In this document: piece after piece, positions 1 to 12,074 of the stretch
Layout: each line of letters begins with the position of its first letter
How positions within the stretch are numbered: position 1 is the first letter of the stretch
Source of the DNA: Ceratopteris richardii
Lineage: Eukaryota > Streptophyta > Polypodiopsida > Polypodiales > Pteridaceae
Direction: 5' to 3'
Length of the DNA stretch: 64,000 nucleotides
NCBI GenBank assembly: GCA_020310875.1
Contig: CM035435.1
Coordinates: 72,689,492-72,753,491 of the forward strand
Notes under the pieces: generated by a model
Databases searched by the model: none
What the model saw: the letters and a program-made list of their open reading frames with translations, nothing else
Told to the model about the DNA's origin: nothing
Position numbers and translations under genes: made by a program

Positions 1-534
1 ATGTTTGGTAGTTTGATAGTGGGGCAACCAAACATATTACCTTGGAGTGCAGATTCTTCATTTCACTTGAGTCTGCCCCTACAAGGAATATTGTCACATG
101 CACCAAAAACTCCTCTTGTCTTGTCATGGGAGTTGGTAAGATCATTCTAACTATTGCTGATGGTAGTCCTTTTACATTGGCAGATGCTCAATTTGTGCCA
201 AGATTGACTTGATTGTCAAATTTATTGATGATAGATGTATAGTTCATGATCTCTCAAATGGCGACAACATTATTGCTTCTGGCATTTTATGTCGTGGGTT
301 ATATAAGCTCATAGATTATGCAAAATTTGTGAATGATTCAACATGTGTAGTGTTGGAGTTAGACGTCTACAGAAGCATTAGTCAAGATTGACTTGATTGT
401 CAAATTTATTGATGATAGATGTATAGTTCATGATCTCTCAAATGGCGACAACATTATTGCTTCTGGCATTTTATGTGGTGGGTTATATAAGCTCATAGAT
501 TATGCAAAATTTGTGAATGATTCAACATGTGTAG
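1..534 (+). pseudogene. Copia-1 protease / pre-integrase fragment
   Basis: This is a short decayed piece of a Ty1/copia polyprotein. The first 70 bases read like the retropepsin start of the same family elsewhere in the window (FDSGATKHIT at about 22.71 kb), and positions 209-360 read as the GAG-pre-integrase stretch (VHDLSNGD, ASGILCRGLYKLIDY). About 45 bases between protease and pre-integrase are missing compared with the copy at 22.9 kb, so no working protein is possible. It ends at 534, where an LTR of a second, oppositely oriented copy begins. Family assignment is secure; the fragment is dead. Confidence 0.85.
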
Positions 535-1155
535 TGTTGGAGTTAGACGTCTACAGAAGCACATGAACAACACAAGGAAGAAGGAGAAGCTTGGAGCACA
601 ATGCACAATACTAAATGTATTACCACTAGAATGTACAAAGATCAGTAGCCTATTAGGGCAATAGGCATATATACAAGCTGGGGGAAAAAAACCTCCTAAA
701 GAGGGAAGAAAGTGCCCCGATGGTCCTAGAGTGTTCACATAGATCACTACTTAAATATATCACTTTGAGCATTAGTCAAGATTGACTTGATTGTCAAATT
801 GATGATAGATGTATAGTTCATGATCTCTCAAATGGCGACAACATTATTGCTTCTGGCATTTTATGTCGTGGGTTATATAAGCTCATAGATTATGCAAAAT
901 TTGTGAATGATTCAACATGTGTAGTGTTGGAGTTAGACGTCTACAGAAGCACATGAACAACACAAGGAAGAAGGAGAAGCTTGGAGCACAATGCACAATA
1001 CTAAATGTATTACCACTAGAATGTACAAAGATAAGTAGCCTATTAGGGCAATAGGCATATATACAAGCTGGGGGAAAAAAACCTCCTAAAGAGGGAAGAA
1101 AGTGCCCCGATGGTCCTAGAGTGTTCACATAGATCACTACTTAAATATATCAACA
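376..1155. repeat. Two tandem 390-bp units (pre-integrase + LTR)
   Basis: A block made of the pre-integrase piece plus a reversed Copia-1 LTR is present twice at a spacing of 390 bases (for example GTGTTGGAGTTAGACGTC at 533 and again at 923). A third, partial copy of the pre-integrase part lies at 199-382. The junction word GCATTAGTCAAGATTGAC recurs at each seam. This is a post-insertion duplication spanning the border of two elements. Confidence 0.85.
925..1155 (-). repeat. 3' LTR of Copia-B (minus strand)
   Basis: A 231-bp Copia-1 LTR lies in reverse: on the minus strand it begins TGTTGATATATTTAAG at 1155 and ends CTAACTCCAACA at 925. It matches the 230-bp LTRs at 21033 and 25898. The minus-strand RNase H end of Copia-B abuts it. 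A duplicated partial copy sits at 535-762. Confidence 0.85.
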
Positions 1156-3305
1156 AATCCCATGTGGGAGTGATGCGGTGAGCAAAGAGCTTCCACTCAT
1201 GTATAAGGAAGTGCCAAGCTATGTGGAAATCACTCCACAAAAGGAAGTAAGCCCAAAGATTTGTGAAAAGCTTCAAACTTCTCCCTAGGTAGAGCCTTCG
1301 TGAAAATCCTCTCCCTAACATAATAATAATGCACCTCAATGTGCTTAGTGCGAGCATGGAACCTAGGGTTTCTTGTAGTGGCCAATGCGCTCTAACTGTC
1401 AGTGAAGACGGTGGTGGCAGAAGATTGACGAACACCTAGATCAACCATAAGGCGTCTGAGCCACACGCACTCAATAGTCACTATGAAAGCTTACCTATAG
1501 TTATCCTCACGATTGGAAGTGGCCACGGTAGGCTTCTTCTTGCTCAACCAAGATATGCATGAGCTACCAATCATGGAGCAACCAGCCCAATCATTGTCAA
1601 AAAAAGCATGCAAATCTGGCGGTAGTGATCCCCCCTTGGGATAAAACAATCCAAGTAGCTGGGTACCACTCAAGTAGCAAAAGATTCGCTTGTGTGTCCA
1701 ACTAGTGGACTCACGTGTCATAGCAACCAGCCCAATCATTGTCAGAAAAAGCATGCAAATTTGGCGGTAGTGATCCCCCCTTGGGATAAAACAATCCAAG
1801 TAGTCGGGTACCACTCAAGTAGCAAAAGATGTGCTTAACTGCCTGTCAATGCTTGACTCCTAGGCAATGCATAAACCTACTCATCTGTGAGACAACAAAC
1901 TGCATATATGGCTGAGTAACGCATAAGTAAATCAGGCATCTAACAGCCTACTGATAGAGAACAACATCAAATGCATCTCCAATATCATGAAGACTCAATC
2001 GTAAACCTGTCTCCATAGGAGTCGCAAGAGGCTTACAGTCTTCAAGGCCTAAATGCTGCAATAATCTGTCAATATATTTCTTTTGACACAAAGTTATTCC
2101 ACCATCAATATGCATAAACTGAATGCGCAAATAATGATGCAAATGCCCCAAATCAGCCATCTCAAATGAGGCATGCAAATCAGCCTTAAAATCAGCAATA
2201 TGCTTCTCATGAGGACCAATGAGCAGCATGTGATCAACATATACCAGAATGATTAGAAGTACATCATTAGCATGTCTAACATATAAGGTGCTTTCAGTTG
2301 GATTGTTTGCAAAACCATGTGCAGTCAGATAGTCATCTATCTTTTCATACCAAGCACGTGATGCTTGTTTCAAACCATATAAAGCCTTTATTAACCTGCA
2401 CACCTGGTTTTCATGCCCTTTCTGCACAAAACCACAGGGCTGAAAAACATACACTTGTTCATGCAAGTGACCATTCAGGAATGTTGTTTTAATGTCCAAC
2501 TAATGTACATTCCAACCATGATGAGCTACAAGTGCACAGATGCTACAAACAGTAGTCATTTGGCAAGTAGGTGCAAATGTCTCATCAAAATCAATGCCTC
2601 TTTCCTACACATAACCCTTTGCAACAAGCCTAGCCTTATACCTATCAACTTTTCCATCAGGCTTACACTTCAGATTGTATACCCACTTAGTGCAAATGGC
2701 CTTCTTGCCAGGAGGCAAGTCACATAAAGACCAGGTACCATTTTTCATGATAGCATCATATTCAAATTACATTGCAGCCATCCAATCCTCAGAATTTTGT
2801 GCTTCATCAAACGAAACAGGTTTAGTCTCATCAAAAAGACTAGAGGTAGTCATAGCATAGCAATGTGATGCAAAAGAGGCACTATGAGAGCCTGAACGAG
2901 TACGATATGAGAGAGGTGCATCTAATTTGCTGTCACACAAAGTCTGCACCAACCATTTTGACATAGTGTTTTCTAGCTCAATATCAGCTCTCTCATCAAG
3001 AACTGCATCATGTAAATCTGCATTAGAAAAGGAATGATCTGCATCATCACATGAAACCTGCAAAGGTTGAGAAGTTGCCTCATTAGGACCAGCACTAGAC
3101 TATCCAATTGTAAAAAGAGGCAGCAAAGTATCATACATGTCTTTGGAGCTAACAGATGTCTCCTTAGTACATGAAAGCAATGGCTGAATAGCATCTTCCA
3201 CAAAACAACATCATGGCTAACCAAAATGCATTTAGTTTGTGGATGATAGAGACGATATCCTTTACTTTCAGAATTGTACCCAACAGAAATACATTTTACT
3301 ACTTT
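1156..3305 (-). pseudogene. Copia-B reverse transcriptase and RNase H
   Basis: Read on the minus strand, this is the C-terminal half of the copia polyprotein. The RT palm is clear at 2499-1948 (MDIKTTFLNG, YGLKQASRAWYEKI). The catalytic YVDD box reads YVDH at about 2240, so polymerase activity is lost even without the stops. The RNase H region (1940-1200) has stops and an internal duplication. The linker before RT (3305-2760) matches the linker in the 24 kb copy. Several frameshifts split the frame. Confidence 0.85.
1579..1833 (-). repeat. Internal duplication in Copia-B RNase H
   Basis: A stretch of about 110 bases containing the GGTAGTGATCCCCCCTTGGG segment occurs twice, starting at 1579 and at 1724 (offset 145). 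The spacer carries the CACGTGTCATAGCAACC part of the same region. It breaks the RNase H frame. Confidence 0.8.
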
Positions 3306-4900
3306 TGTTGGAAGTGAGGTAGGCCCTTAGGCTCATGTCACAGGTCCATGGTTCCATAGTTCCAGTCATGTACAACATTAATTCCAGCAATCTTCCATAT
3401 TGACAAAACATGAACATACCACAACTTAATCATACAAATGATGAGATAAAGATAGAGAAAGAATAGACAACATGTGTAAGGTGTTACGTAAGCCATCGCT
3501 TACTCATAGTATCATATATACCAATGTTCAATGTACAATGTGGGAGTAAAATTCTCAACCATTCTATGTGATGAGAAATAGATGTATGAGTGAATGTACA
3601 ATGTAACAAACATATTCAGATGTGTGGGCAATAATCTGAATATACATGAGATGTGTGACCTAATAGGTTATAGAAGAGTGAATATGAGTGACTGAATGAG
3701 GAAGGATCAGTGTGAAACTGATGGTCAACAAACCTACATCTAAACTTAGGCTATGGAAGACCCTAAGTCAGATACGTGTGTGAAAAGATCACATAATTAT
3801 AAAGTAGCATAGAATGCTAACAAGATTGTTGCCTGAAATCCTCAAACTCATGTGAACACACCTTCTCAAACACCTCATAAAAATATGCATAAAGCATATA
3901 AGTACTGATTCTCTTGTACCTATGCCGAATAGGACTCCTTCTGATATGAACGCCACAGCCTCCATAAACTTCAAGTAGTACCTGTGTGCATAAAGAGAAT
4001 ATGTACCTGAATACTTAACATAAGATGTGAATCTTATGTTAATCACCATCTAATGTCTTTGAAGTAGCCCGACATCTTCTTGTAGAAGACAATCTTCAAC
4101 CTAATATCTTCCTGTAGAAGATAATCTTCAAAATCATGTAGATGGTCCCATCCAATGTCTTTGAAGTAGCCAGACATCTTCTTGTAGAAGATAATCTTCA
4201 ACCTAACATCTTCTTGTAGAAGATGATCTTCAAATACATCCTGTAGATGGGCGATCCTCACCATCAAGCTGCTAATGACCAAGTCTTCTTGCCATGAACA
4301 AGAGATACCCTCCTCTCCATGAGGTAGAGTGTGAGCACACCCTTCATCTTCTCCAAGAAGAATCACCAAGAAGAACTCCATAGCTGCTCCTCAACATGCT
4401 TCAAGTTAGCACCATGGCTGCCCCATGTGCTAGAAGAAACACCACCTCTACTGAGGTCCAAGCTCTAGAAAGCTTGTGTTGATCCTAGGTGAAGGATGAA
4501 AGACAATGAGCCCAATGGCTTCTTTTATAGTATTGTATAGATCTTGAAAAGCTCCTGAATAAAGCAATTCCAAAAGCACTCGCTTCAATAAAGCTAGTGA
4601 TCGTAATCGGGAGGAAAAAAAACAACATTCGAAAAAACGGCGTCGCTAATCTGATGGTCCGCTGTCCGTTCGCATTCGTCTGAAAAGCATAAGATTTTAA
4701 AAAACTCTTTTCACTACCGGCTGCGCCCGCTGGGGATCGAACGCTGGTGGGAGATTTGGGAGTAGATTGAACTACCCACGCTGCCCACGTTGCTTCCTTG
4801 TAGAAGGTACAAGAACAGTCTCTACACATCTTGTACTCTCTCCACAAAATGGACCAACATGGGATTTTGAGACTTTGACCAATTGGCATTGTTTCCAACA
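3306..4900 (-). mobile_element. Solo LTR (1595 bp) with 5-bp target duplication
   Basis: The segment starts TGTTGGAAGTGAGG and ends TTGTTTCCAACA, giving the short inverted ends typical of an LTR. It is flanked on both sides by ACTTT (3301-3305 and 4901-4905), and removing it with one ACTTT rejoins the Copia-B integrase as in the 23.87 kb copy. No coding region of an element lies inside. On the minus strand there is a TATA-like CTATAAAAGAAGCC near 4525, which favours minus orientation. The family is not present elsewhere in the window. Confidence 0.85.
4055..4250. repeat. Imperfect tandem repeats inside the solo LTR
   Basis: The word CTTGTAGAAGA followed by AATCTTCAA recurs at least four times, with a longer period of about 100 bases marked by TGTCTTTGAAGTAGCC. 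Each word is partly self-complementary (GAAGAT and ATCTTC), so small hairpins can form. Confidence 0.75.
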
Positions 4901-6120
4901 ACTTTATCATCCAATTTTCTACGATGTTGTTCAGGCACTAATGCATATGCCAGACAACCAAAAAAATGTAGAGGACCAACGGATGGCTTTTGACCATGAC
5001 GAGCCTCATGTGGAGTGATAGACAATAGTGTTTTAGTGGGACACCTGTTAAGTACATATGTTGCACACATGACAACCTCAAGATAGAAACTATGTGGTAA
5101 AGCCTGACTCTTGACCATACACCTCGCCATCTCCATGAGTGACCTGTTCTTCCATTCATCAACTTCATTCTGTTGAGGTGTATATGGCATTGTACACTGA
5201 TGTTTTATCCCATGTTCAGCCAAAAATGCATTAAAGTCAGAAGATATATATTCCCCCCCTCGATCAGAATGGAGGGTGCCCATTTTACATGTTGATAGAT
5301 TTTCAGCCAAAACCAAAAACTGTTTGAAGCACATGAACACTTTAGACTTTGCTTTCAATGGATATACCCATGCATGCCTGGAAAAATCATCATTTGATGA
5401 AAGGCACGAAGTAAAGATAGTTTCCAAAAGAGGATGTTTGCATAGGACCATAGACATCACTATGTACAAGCTGTAATTTATGTGTAGCCGGAACTGAACC
5501 ATCTTTTGGAAAGGAGGAATGCTGCATTTTGCCCAAAATAGAGCCTTCACAGACATGTTTTCCAGGTACCTCAAGTTTGGGCAAAGATGAAACCATTTCA
5601 AATTTTTGCAAGCATAGCAAACTATCAAAATTCAGATGACCAAAGCGTGCATGCCAAAGCTTTGCATCTGACATAGTCTGAGAATCATGTACTGCACATG
5701 CCGAATCATTCATAGATCTTTCATAGTCTATGAGCTTATACAAACCACGACATAAAATTCTAGAAGCAATAATCATGTTGCCATTTGACAAATCATGAAC
5801 TGTACATCTATCATAAACAAATTTCACAACCAAGCCAATCTTGGCTAAAGCCAAAATTGATAACATATTCTTCTTGATCCCTGACACAAATAAAGCATCT
5901 GACAAAGTGAAAGAACTACCATCAGCAGTAGTGAGAATGATCTTACAAACTCCCATGATAGGATAAGAGGAGTTTTTGGCACATGTGACAGTATTCCTTG
6001 TAGGGGCAAGCTCAAGTGAAGAGAAGAAACTGCGTTGCAAGGTCATATGTTTGGTCCCCCCACTATCAAAGTACCAAAATCTGAGTCTACTACAGACATG
6101 CACTGCTCATGAGAAGATGG
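4901..6120 (-). pseudogene. Copia-B protease and integrase
   Basis: On the minus strand the retropepsin motif FDSGGTKHMT (about 6070) is followed by the pre-integrase zinc module (LWHARFGHLNF, about 5655) and the integrase core. The three acidic sites of the core are recognisable: the DDFSRHAWVYPLK region (about 5225), HSDRGGEY (about 5270-5250), and the region after TPQQNEVDEWKN near 5180, where the usual AERKN is changed to DEWKN. The core is cut at 4901 by the solo LTR. The frame breaks at least once near 5500. Confidence 0.85.
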
Positions 6121-6905
6121 TTCAAAACTAAAAACAATAGTAAACACCCATTTTTCTTTCTGCACAAGATTAGCACACTCTATGTTTGGTGTAGAGGCCT
6201 TTGCAACAACCATTCCGGCCTCTTTCTTCTTTGCCTCTTTCAGTAGATATTTTTGGGCAGTTCTTTATGATATGATCATTTCCTTTATAGTACTTGCAAA
6301 ACAATTTTTGCTTTTCTGATTTCTTCTCATCTTTGTCTTCCTTCTTCGAATGTGGAGCATTTGCAGATTTCTGCTTGCTAGTAGATGAGCTCCATTTACC
6401 TTTGCCCTTCTGACTAGCTAGGAAAGCTTGATCTATAACATGCATGATGGACCTGTTCTGCCTAGATTGATCTTCCTGCAATGGAACAAAGACTAACTCA
6501 TCAAATGACAAGGCATTTGGATTGCCTTTCATCATTTAACAAAGAGTAGAAGCAAAACTCTGATATGAATCAAGAAGACCATTTAGAATAGTCTACACAA
6601 GTGAGCTATCTCGTATAACTTCATCAACAGAAATCAAATATTCTTTCAAATCCTTGATCTTTGTCAGAAAATTGTCCATAGAATCACCCTCATTCATTTG
6701 CTCACTCTCCAACTGTTTTTGGAGGTAAGCAACGTGAGCCTCATTCCTAGCAAGGTACAATGTGGTAAGTGTACCCCAAGCATCCTTATCTGTTCTACAA
6801 GAGTGAATGTGAGGAATAATGGCACGTTTGATAGATAAAGCTATCAATGCATGTGCCTAAGCATCTCTTCCATCCCAACAAATTTACTCTACACTAGGTG
6901 CAATA
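6121..6905 (-). pseudogene. Copia-B gag (partial)
   Basis: This is the minus-strand gag of the Copia-1 family. It includes the UBN2-like central domain (YLARNEAHVAYLQKQLESEQ, about 6755) and the basic tail. The nucleocapsid knuckle reads CKYYKGNDHIIKNCP near 6290, so the second cysteine of the usual CKYCKGNDH box is replaced by tyrosine. The N-terminal third of gag is missing beyond 6905. Stops at about 6593 and 6538 break the frame. Confidence 0.8.
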
Positions 6906-6977
6906 AGAAGAAAGATTTTGGTGGCTTGCATTAGGCAGAGATGTCCACACAAATGTCAACAATGCTTTGTGTGTTCA

Positions 6978-7455
6978 CCATATTTACATCCTTTTTCTAA
7001 CTCTGATTGGGCTAGTTGTTATGACACTCATGTGTCCACTAGTGGTTTTTACGTCATGCTTGGTAGCTCATGCATATCTTGGTTGAGTAAGAAGCAGCCT
7101 AGTGTGGTCACTTCTAGTTGTGAGGCTGAGTATAGGGTAGCTTTCACAATGATTGTTGAGTGTGTGTGGCTCATACACCTTATGGCTGATTTGGGGGTTG
7201 GTTAGTCTTCTGCCACCACCATCTTTATTGACAGTGAGAACGCATTGGCAATTGTGAGGAGCCTTGTGTTCCATGATCGCAAAGCACATTGAGGTGCACT
7301 ATCATTATGACAGGGAGAGGTTCTTTGCTGGAGAGATTATTTTGACATGTGTGTCCACACAGGAGAACATTGAAGACCTTTTCACAAAGGCTCTACCTAG
7401 GGAGAAGTTTGAAGCTTTCCACAAAGCTTTGGGCTTACTTCCTTTCGTGGATTGA
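6978..7455 (+). pseudogene. Copia-1 RNase H fragment (plus strand)
   Basis: Forward-strand copia RNase H: the SDWASCYDTHVSTSGF start, the LGSSCISWLSKKQPSVVTSS core and the EAEYR motif, then the C-terminal tail with TKALPREKFEAF before a stop at 7455. A stop interrupts at 7204 and a frameshift follows near 7265. It could be the other end of the forward element whose 5' part is at 1-534, but integrase and RT are absent between them. Confidence 0.85.
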
Positions 7456-7518
7456 TTCCACATAACTTGTCACATGAGTGCCAACTCCTTGTTCATTGCA
7501 TCACTTCAAGGGGGGATT

Positions 7519-7704
7519 TGTTGATATATTTTGGTAGTGATGTGTGTGAACACACTAGGACCATGGGTGCATCTTTTTCCCTCTATAGGAGGTTTTTCCC
7601 TTGGCTTGTATATACACCTATAACCCTAAGCTCCAAGATTCTTCTTCTTCTTCTTCTTCTTCCTTGTGTTGTTTGCATGCTTCCATAGACCTCAAATTCC
7701 AACA
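7519..7704 (+). repeat. Copia-1 3' LTR with polypurine tract
   Basis: The LTR runs TGTTGATATATTTTGG to AATTCCAACA, about 45 bases shorter than the 230-bp form because of a central deletion around the CTAATGGGCTACTTATC segment. Immediately upstream, AAGGGGGGA (7508-7516) is a good polypurine tract. A short TTC microsatellite has grown inside the LTR (7637-7660). Confidence 0.85.
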
Positions 7705-8726
7705 CATTTCTACTCATATGTCATGGTTTATGAGTATCATGTTTTTTAACAAATGTGAATTTTTTTCTATTATTCCTTCCTTAACTACCAGTTATTAAAC
7801 TTTCTATAATCCTTTGATAGTAAGTTCTTTCATCAGTATGGATTCTTTGACCTTCTAAATGTGTAATCCTTCTACTAGAAAGATAGGCTACATTGAGATA
7901 TAATCCATAAGTATTCATGCTCTACGCTAGTTGAGATATAATCCATAAGTATTCATGCTCTAAATGTAGCAATCAAGTTGATACCAATCTCCCCATCAAT
8001 ATGCAGGTGTCCAAAATGACATAGAGGTATGCAAAATGACATAAAAGTGACCTTGGATTCTAGAACAAAGAGTCCATGACTTGTTCCATTGATTGTAAAT
8101 GGAGATATCATATAATGATTGCCCCAAAACCTAGAAAACATCTCCATAATTTGTAAGTGATCCCCTTTTAAATTTCATATCTTCTTCAGTCTCTAACCCC
8201 AAAGATAGAGGTAGTCAAGAATCATTGAGCTCCACCCCCTAACATGTGCAAGAGACATTTACATCATTGAAATGAAATCATCATCACTATGTTGTGGATA
8301 TCTCTACATATATTATAGTATAGAGATATTATGTATACTAGACTTTGACATGTAATAATAAAACCAATTCATGAATTCAATTAGATATTGAAGGTGGTGA
8401 TGGTGCTCGTGCAAAAACACAAAGATCCCTCTCATTTCAAAAGCGCACTTCTCATGGCCTATGAAAGGTACCATAGCAATGAGTGCAAGATATATATATA
8501 ATATGCTCTTCATAGTAGAACACGTCATAAACTATCTCATCCATGTATACATATGTCTAGGGCATGACAATAGGAGGTGATGATATACCCTCTAATCATT
8601 CAATATATAATTATTAATAAAGAATATTTATTTCATAAATAATAAAAGTTAAACAATGTTTTTAAAGATAAAAAATAATTGAAGTTTGACAAGCGATGAG
8701 GCACAGAGAGAGGGAGCATGGAGGGT
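7705..8726. other. No gene seen
   Basis: AT-rich sequence without a supported reading frame. A direct repeat (TTGAGATATAATCCATAAGTATTCATGCTC, cited here only by position) lies at about 7892-7921 and 7931-7960. Nothing else is recognisable. Confidence 0.5.
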
Positions 8727-8990
<264 letters not shown>

Positions 8991-9477
8991 GCATGTATAT
9001 ATGTATATTGTATTAGCACGTCTGTGAATTTATGTACATATATGTGCATGTGTATGTATCTAAACGTTCATGTTTTAGTAGTCTAATGTTTATTGTGATA
9101 CAATAAATAAATTATCATTAGTGTTAAATAGTAGAGAAAAATATGAGAAAGTTACCATGTGCTATGGTTCATCTACCCTTAATAAAAGGTGAGAACTAGA
9201 GCTTATATATATTATGAGGTTTCTTATGTACATTTTTTATCATGAAATTGATAAAGAAGGCAACGTGGAGGAGTGTGATAACAGTCCCACTTCTGGATCA
9301 AGTCATATGGAACATGATGGTCTTGTAACGACCTTAATGTGTGCGTGTTGAGTTTAATTTTTTTAATTTTCTTTTATCTACATATTTATTTTCATGAATA
9401 AATTAACAGATCTGGTCATTTCTCTTAAATTGTTTGAATAATTATTGTCACGTATAGAATATTGATAATACAAGATG
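8991..9477. other. No gene seen
   Basis: AT-rich sequence with no credible frame, RNA gene or repeat family that I recognise. Confidence 0.5.
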
Positions 9478-9591
9478 CAGAGGCTAGAATGGTTGTTGCA
9501 AAGGCCTCTACTCCTAAAACAAAGTATGCTAATCTTGTTCAAAATGAAGAATGGGCATTCACTATTGTTTGTAGCTATGGTTCACCATCAT
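9478..9591 (+). pseudogene. Copia-1 gag C-terminal scrap
   Basis: The peptide EARMVVAKASTPKTKYANLV followed by NEEWAFT matches the gag-protease linker of the 22.6 kb copy (EAGMVVAEASTPKTESANLV). It ends abruptly where an oppositely oriented Copia-1 LTR begins at 9592. Confidence 0.85.
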
Positions 9592-9821
9592 TGTTGGAGT
9601 TTGAGGCATGCCAAAGCATGCGAGTAGCACAAGGAAGAAGAAGAAGCTCGGAGCACAACACACAATACTCAATGTATTACCACTAGAATGTACAAAGATA
9701 AGTAACCCATTAGAGCAATAGGCATATATATAAGTAGGGGGAAAAGACCTCCTAAAGAGGGAAAAACGTGCCTCGGCAATCCTAGTCTGTTCACACACAT
9801 CACTACCTAAATATATCAACA
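9592..9821 (-). repeat. 3' LTR of Copia-E (minus strand)
   Basis: A 230-bp Copia-1 LTR in reverse, from TGTTGGAGTTTGAGGC (9592) to ATATATCAACA (9821). It is followed at once by the minus-strand RNase H end. Confidence 0.85.
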
Positions 9822-10974
9822 AATCCCTTCTTGGGAGTGATGCGGTGAACAAGGAGTTGGCACTCATGTATAAGGAAGTGCCAAGCTATGTGGAATCAAT
9901 CCACAAAAGGAAGTAAGCCCAAAGCTTTGTGGAAAGCTTCAAACTTCTCCCTAGGCAGAGCCTTCATGAAAAGGTCTACAGTGTTCTCCTATGTGGGCAC
10001 ATATGCCAAGTTGATCTCTCGAGTAGAGAAACTCTCCTTGACATAATGATAATGCACCTCAATGTGCTTAGTGCAAGCATGGAACACAGGGTTCCTCACA
10101 ACTGTCAATGTACTCTCATTGTCACAGAAGATGATGGTGGCAGAAGAGTGACCAACACCCAAATTAGCCATAAGGCGTCTGAGCCACACACACTCAACAG
10201 TCACTGTGAAAGCTACCCTATACTCAGCCTCACAACTAGAAGTGGCCATATTAGGCTGAAGTTCTTGCTCAGCCAAGATATGCATGAGCTACCAAGCATG
10301 AAGCAAAAACCACTAGTGGATACATGAGTGTCATAGCAACCAGCCCAGTTAGAGTCAGAAAAAGCATGTAAATCTGGCGACAGTGATCCTCCCTTGGAAT
10401 AAAACAATCCAAGTAGCCGGGTACCACTCAACTAGTGAAAGATGCGCTTAATCGCCTGTCAATGCTTGACTCCTTGGCAATGCATAAACCTGCTCATTTG
10501 TGAGACACCAAATTGAATATTTGGCCGAGTAATGCATAAGTAAATCAAGCATCCAACATCTTGCTGATAGAGAACACCATCAAATGCATCCCCAACATCA
10601 TGAAGACTCAATCGTAAACTTTTCTCCATAGGAGTGGCAATAGGTTTGCAGTCTTCAAGGCCAAAATCCTACAATAATGTGTCAATATGTTTCGTTCGAC
10701 ACAAAGCTATTGCACCATCAACTTGCATAAACTAAATGCCCAAATAATGATGCAAGTGCCCCAAATTTGACATCTCAAATGAGGCTTGCAAATCAGCCTT
10801 AAAATCAGCAATATGCTTCTCAATAGGACCAGTGAGCAGCATGTCATCAATGTAGACCACAATGATCAGAAGCACATCATTTGCACGCTTAATGTATAAG
10901 GTGTTCTCAGTTGGATTGTTCTCAAAACCATGTGCAATCAGATAGGCATGTTTCTTTTCATACCAAGCATGTGG
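9822..10974 (-). pseudogene. Copia-E RNase H and RT fragment
   Basis: Minus-strand copia: tail and RNase H (VATSSCEAEYR-like, MATSSCEAEYRVAFTVTVEC at about 10240), then the RT C-terminal part with a YVDDMLLT-like segment near 10850. It stops at 10974 in the middle of RT, where the LTR of G1 is inserted, so the rest of the element is missing. Stops and frameshifts are scattered through it. Confidence 0.8.
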
Positions 10975-11514
10975 TGTTATAAATTATGGAATGTGTTGAA
11001 CAAGGCATTGTTGCAGTGTTAATTTATTAATGTATTAACATGTTTTGGTATTTTTGATATAACAGCTCAAGGTTCATGAGGGTGTGAAATGTGTCAAAGG
11101 GCAGACATCATTAATCCAACTTTAGGGCGAACATCAATAATCCAACTTATAATTTATTTAGTTTGTAAATAAACCCACGTAGAAGGTTCTATTGTTAGAA
11201 ATAGTTAGAAAAGTAGTGGTTAGAATAAGGGTCATCGTAGACCGTAATTTTTTATTGAAAGCAAAGGCTTTCTACAAAAGTTACCAACTTTTACTTTCAA
11301 GCATGCTTTTTGAAGCCACTCTCATGTAACCACTATTTTGACATAATAAAAAATTCCTATAAATACATGCACTCTGTGGACTGTCGAAACAGAGTGCATG
11401 GGGGAAGATTGCACCCAATACTGCATTCTATCTCATCTTCTAGCATGCCTATTTTTTCTGTGTGCTTTCTGCATCCGTAAACTCTCTGTGCATGTGAGCA
11501 AGATCCTGATAACA
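10975..11514 (+). repeat. 5' LTR of gypsy G1
   Basis: A 540-bp LTR with ends TGTTATAAATTATGG and CCTGATAACA. It contains a TATA-like CTATAAATACATGC (about 11357) and ends two bases before a primer-binding site. No second copy is seen in the window, because the 3' part of G1 is lost at 14428. Confidence 0.8.
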
Positions 11515-11515
11515 G

Positions 11516-11528
11516 TGGTATCAGAGCC
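11516..11528 (+). promoter_or_regulatory. Primer-binding site of G1
   Basis: TGGTATCAGAGCC is complementary to the 3' end of plant initiator methionine tRNA, one base after the LTR. It sets the 5' end and the plus orientation of the element. Confidence 0.85.
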
Positions 11529-12074
11529 TTGCACGCGTCACTACAGAGGGGTCTATTTTTGTTCATTTTGGCGATTGATCTCTGTTTCGTTGTTCTCCAT
11601 TTTTGATTCCTATTCCTGTTCTTGTTTCAGTTTCCGTTTTTGGTTTCTATTCCTGTTCCAAAACCAGAACCTCCTATGTTTACTCCTTCAGCTTACCCCA
11701 AGGCATCGACTAAGGCATAACTTAAAGCATAGCTAAGGCATAACAAGGCATTGATTTGGCACCCAAGGCTCCCTTGGCGACCGTTGGCTATGCACGAACC
11801 AATTTTAGTTTATGAGTGGCAATAAGGAGTTTTATATTCACCAAGGTGGAAGGATTTGGACCCAAAACCTCACTCACACAAGGGAAGTGTTTTAGCACTA
11901 CACTATCTCTTTGTGTTGTCACTCTAGTTCTCTTTTCTTATATTTAACACAACTTTCATCTCTTTCTTACTTTTTCAATTCCCAAGAACAACCCTTCCTT
12001 TTACATTTCAACTCAAACAATCTCAAAAAATCATTTTACATGTCTAACAAGAGGGTTTTGTCCTCTACATCCTT

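Larger units (their letters stand above)
925..6905 (-). mobile_element. Copia-B, truncated Ty1/copia element
   Basis: This minus-strand Copia-1 copy runs from part of gag (6905) through protease, integrase, RT and RNase H to its 3' LTR (925). The 5' LTR, primer-binding site and gag N-terminus are missing; at about 6906 the homology stops and unrelated bases lead into a forward RNase H fragment. It is split at 3306-4900 by a later solo LTR. Its 3' end sits inside a forward copy of the same family. Confidence 0.85.

Noticed and set aside
493-1137. Two identical 84-codon minus-strand frames
   Set aside because: They are a duplicated LTR read through, not genes.
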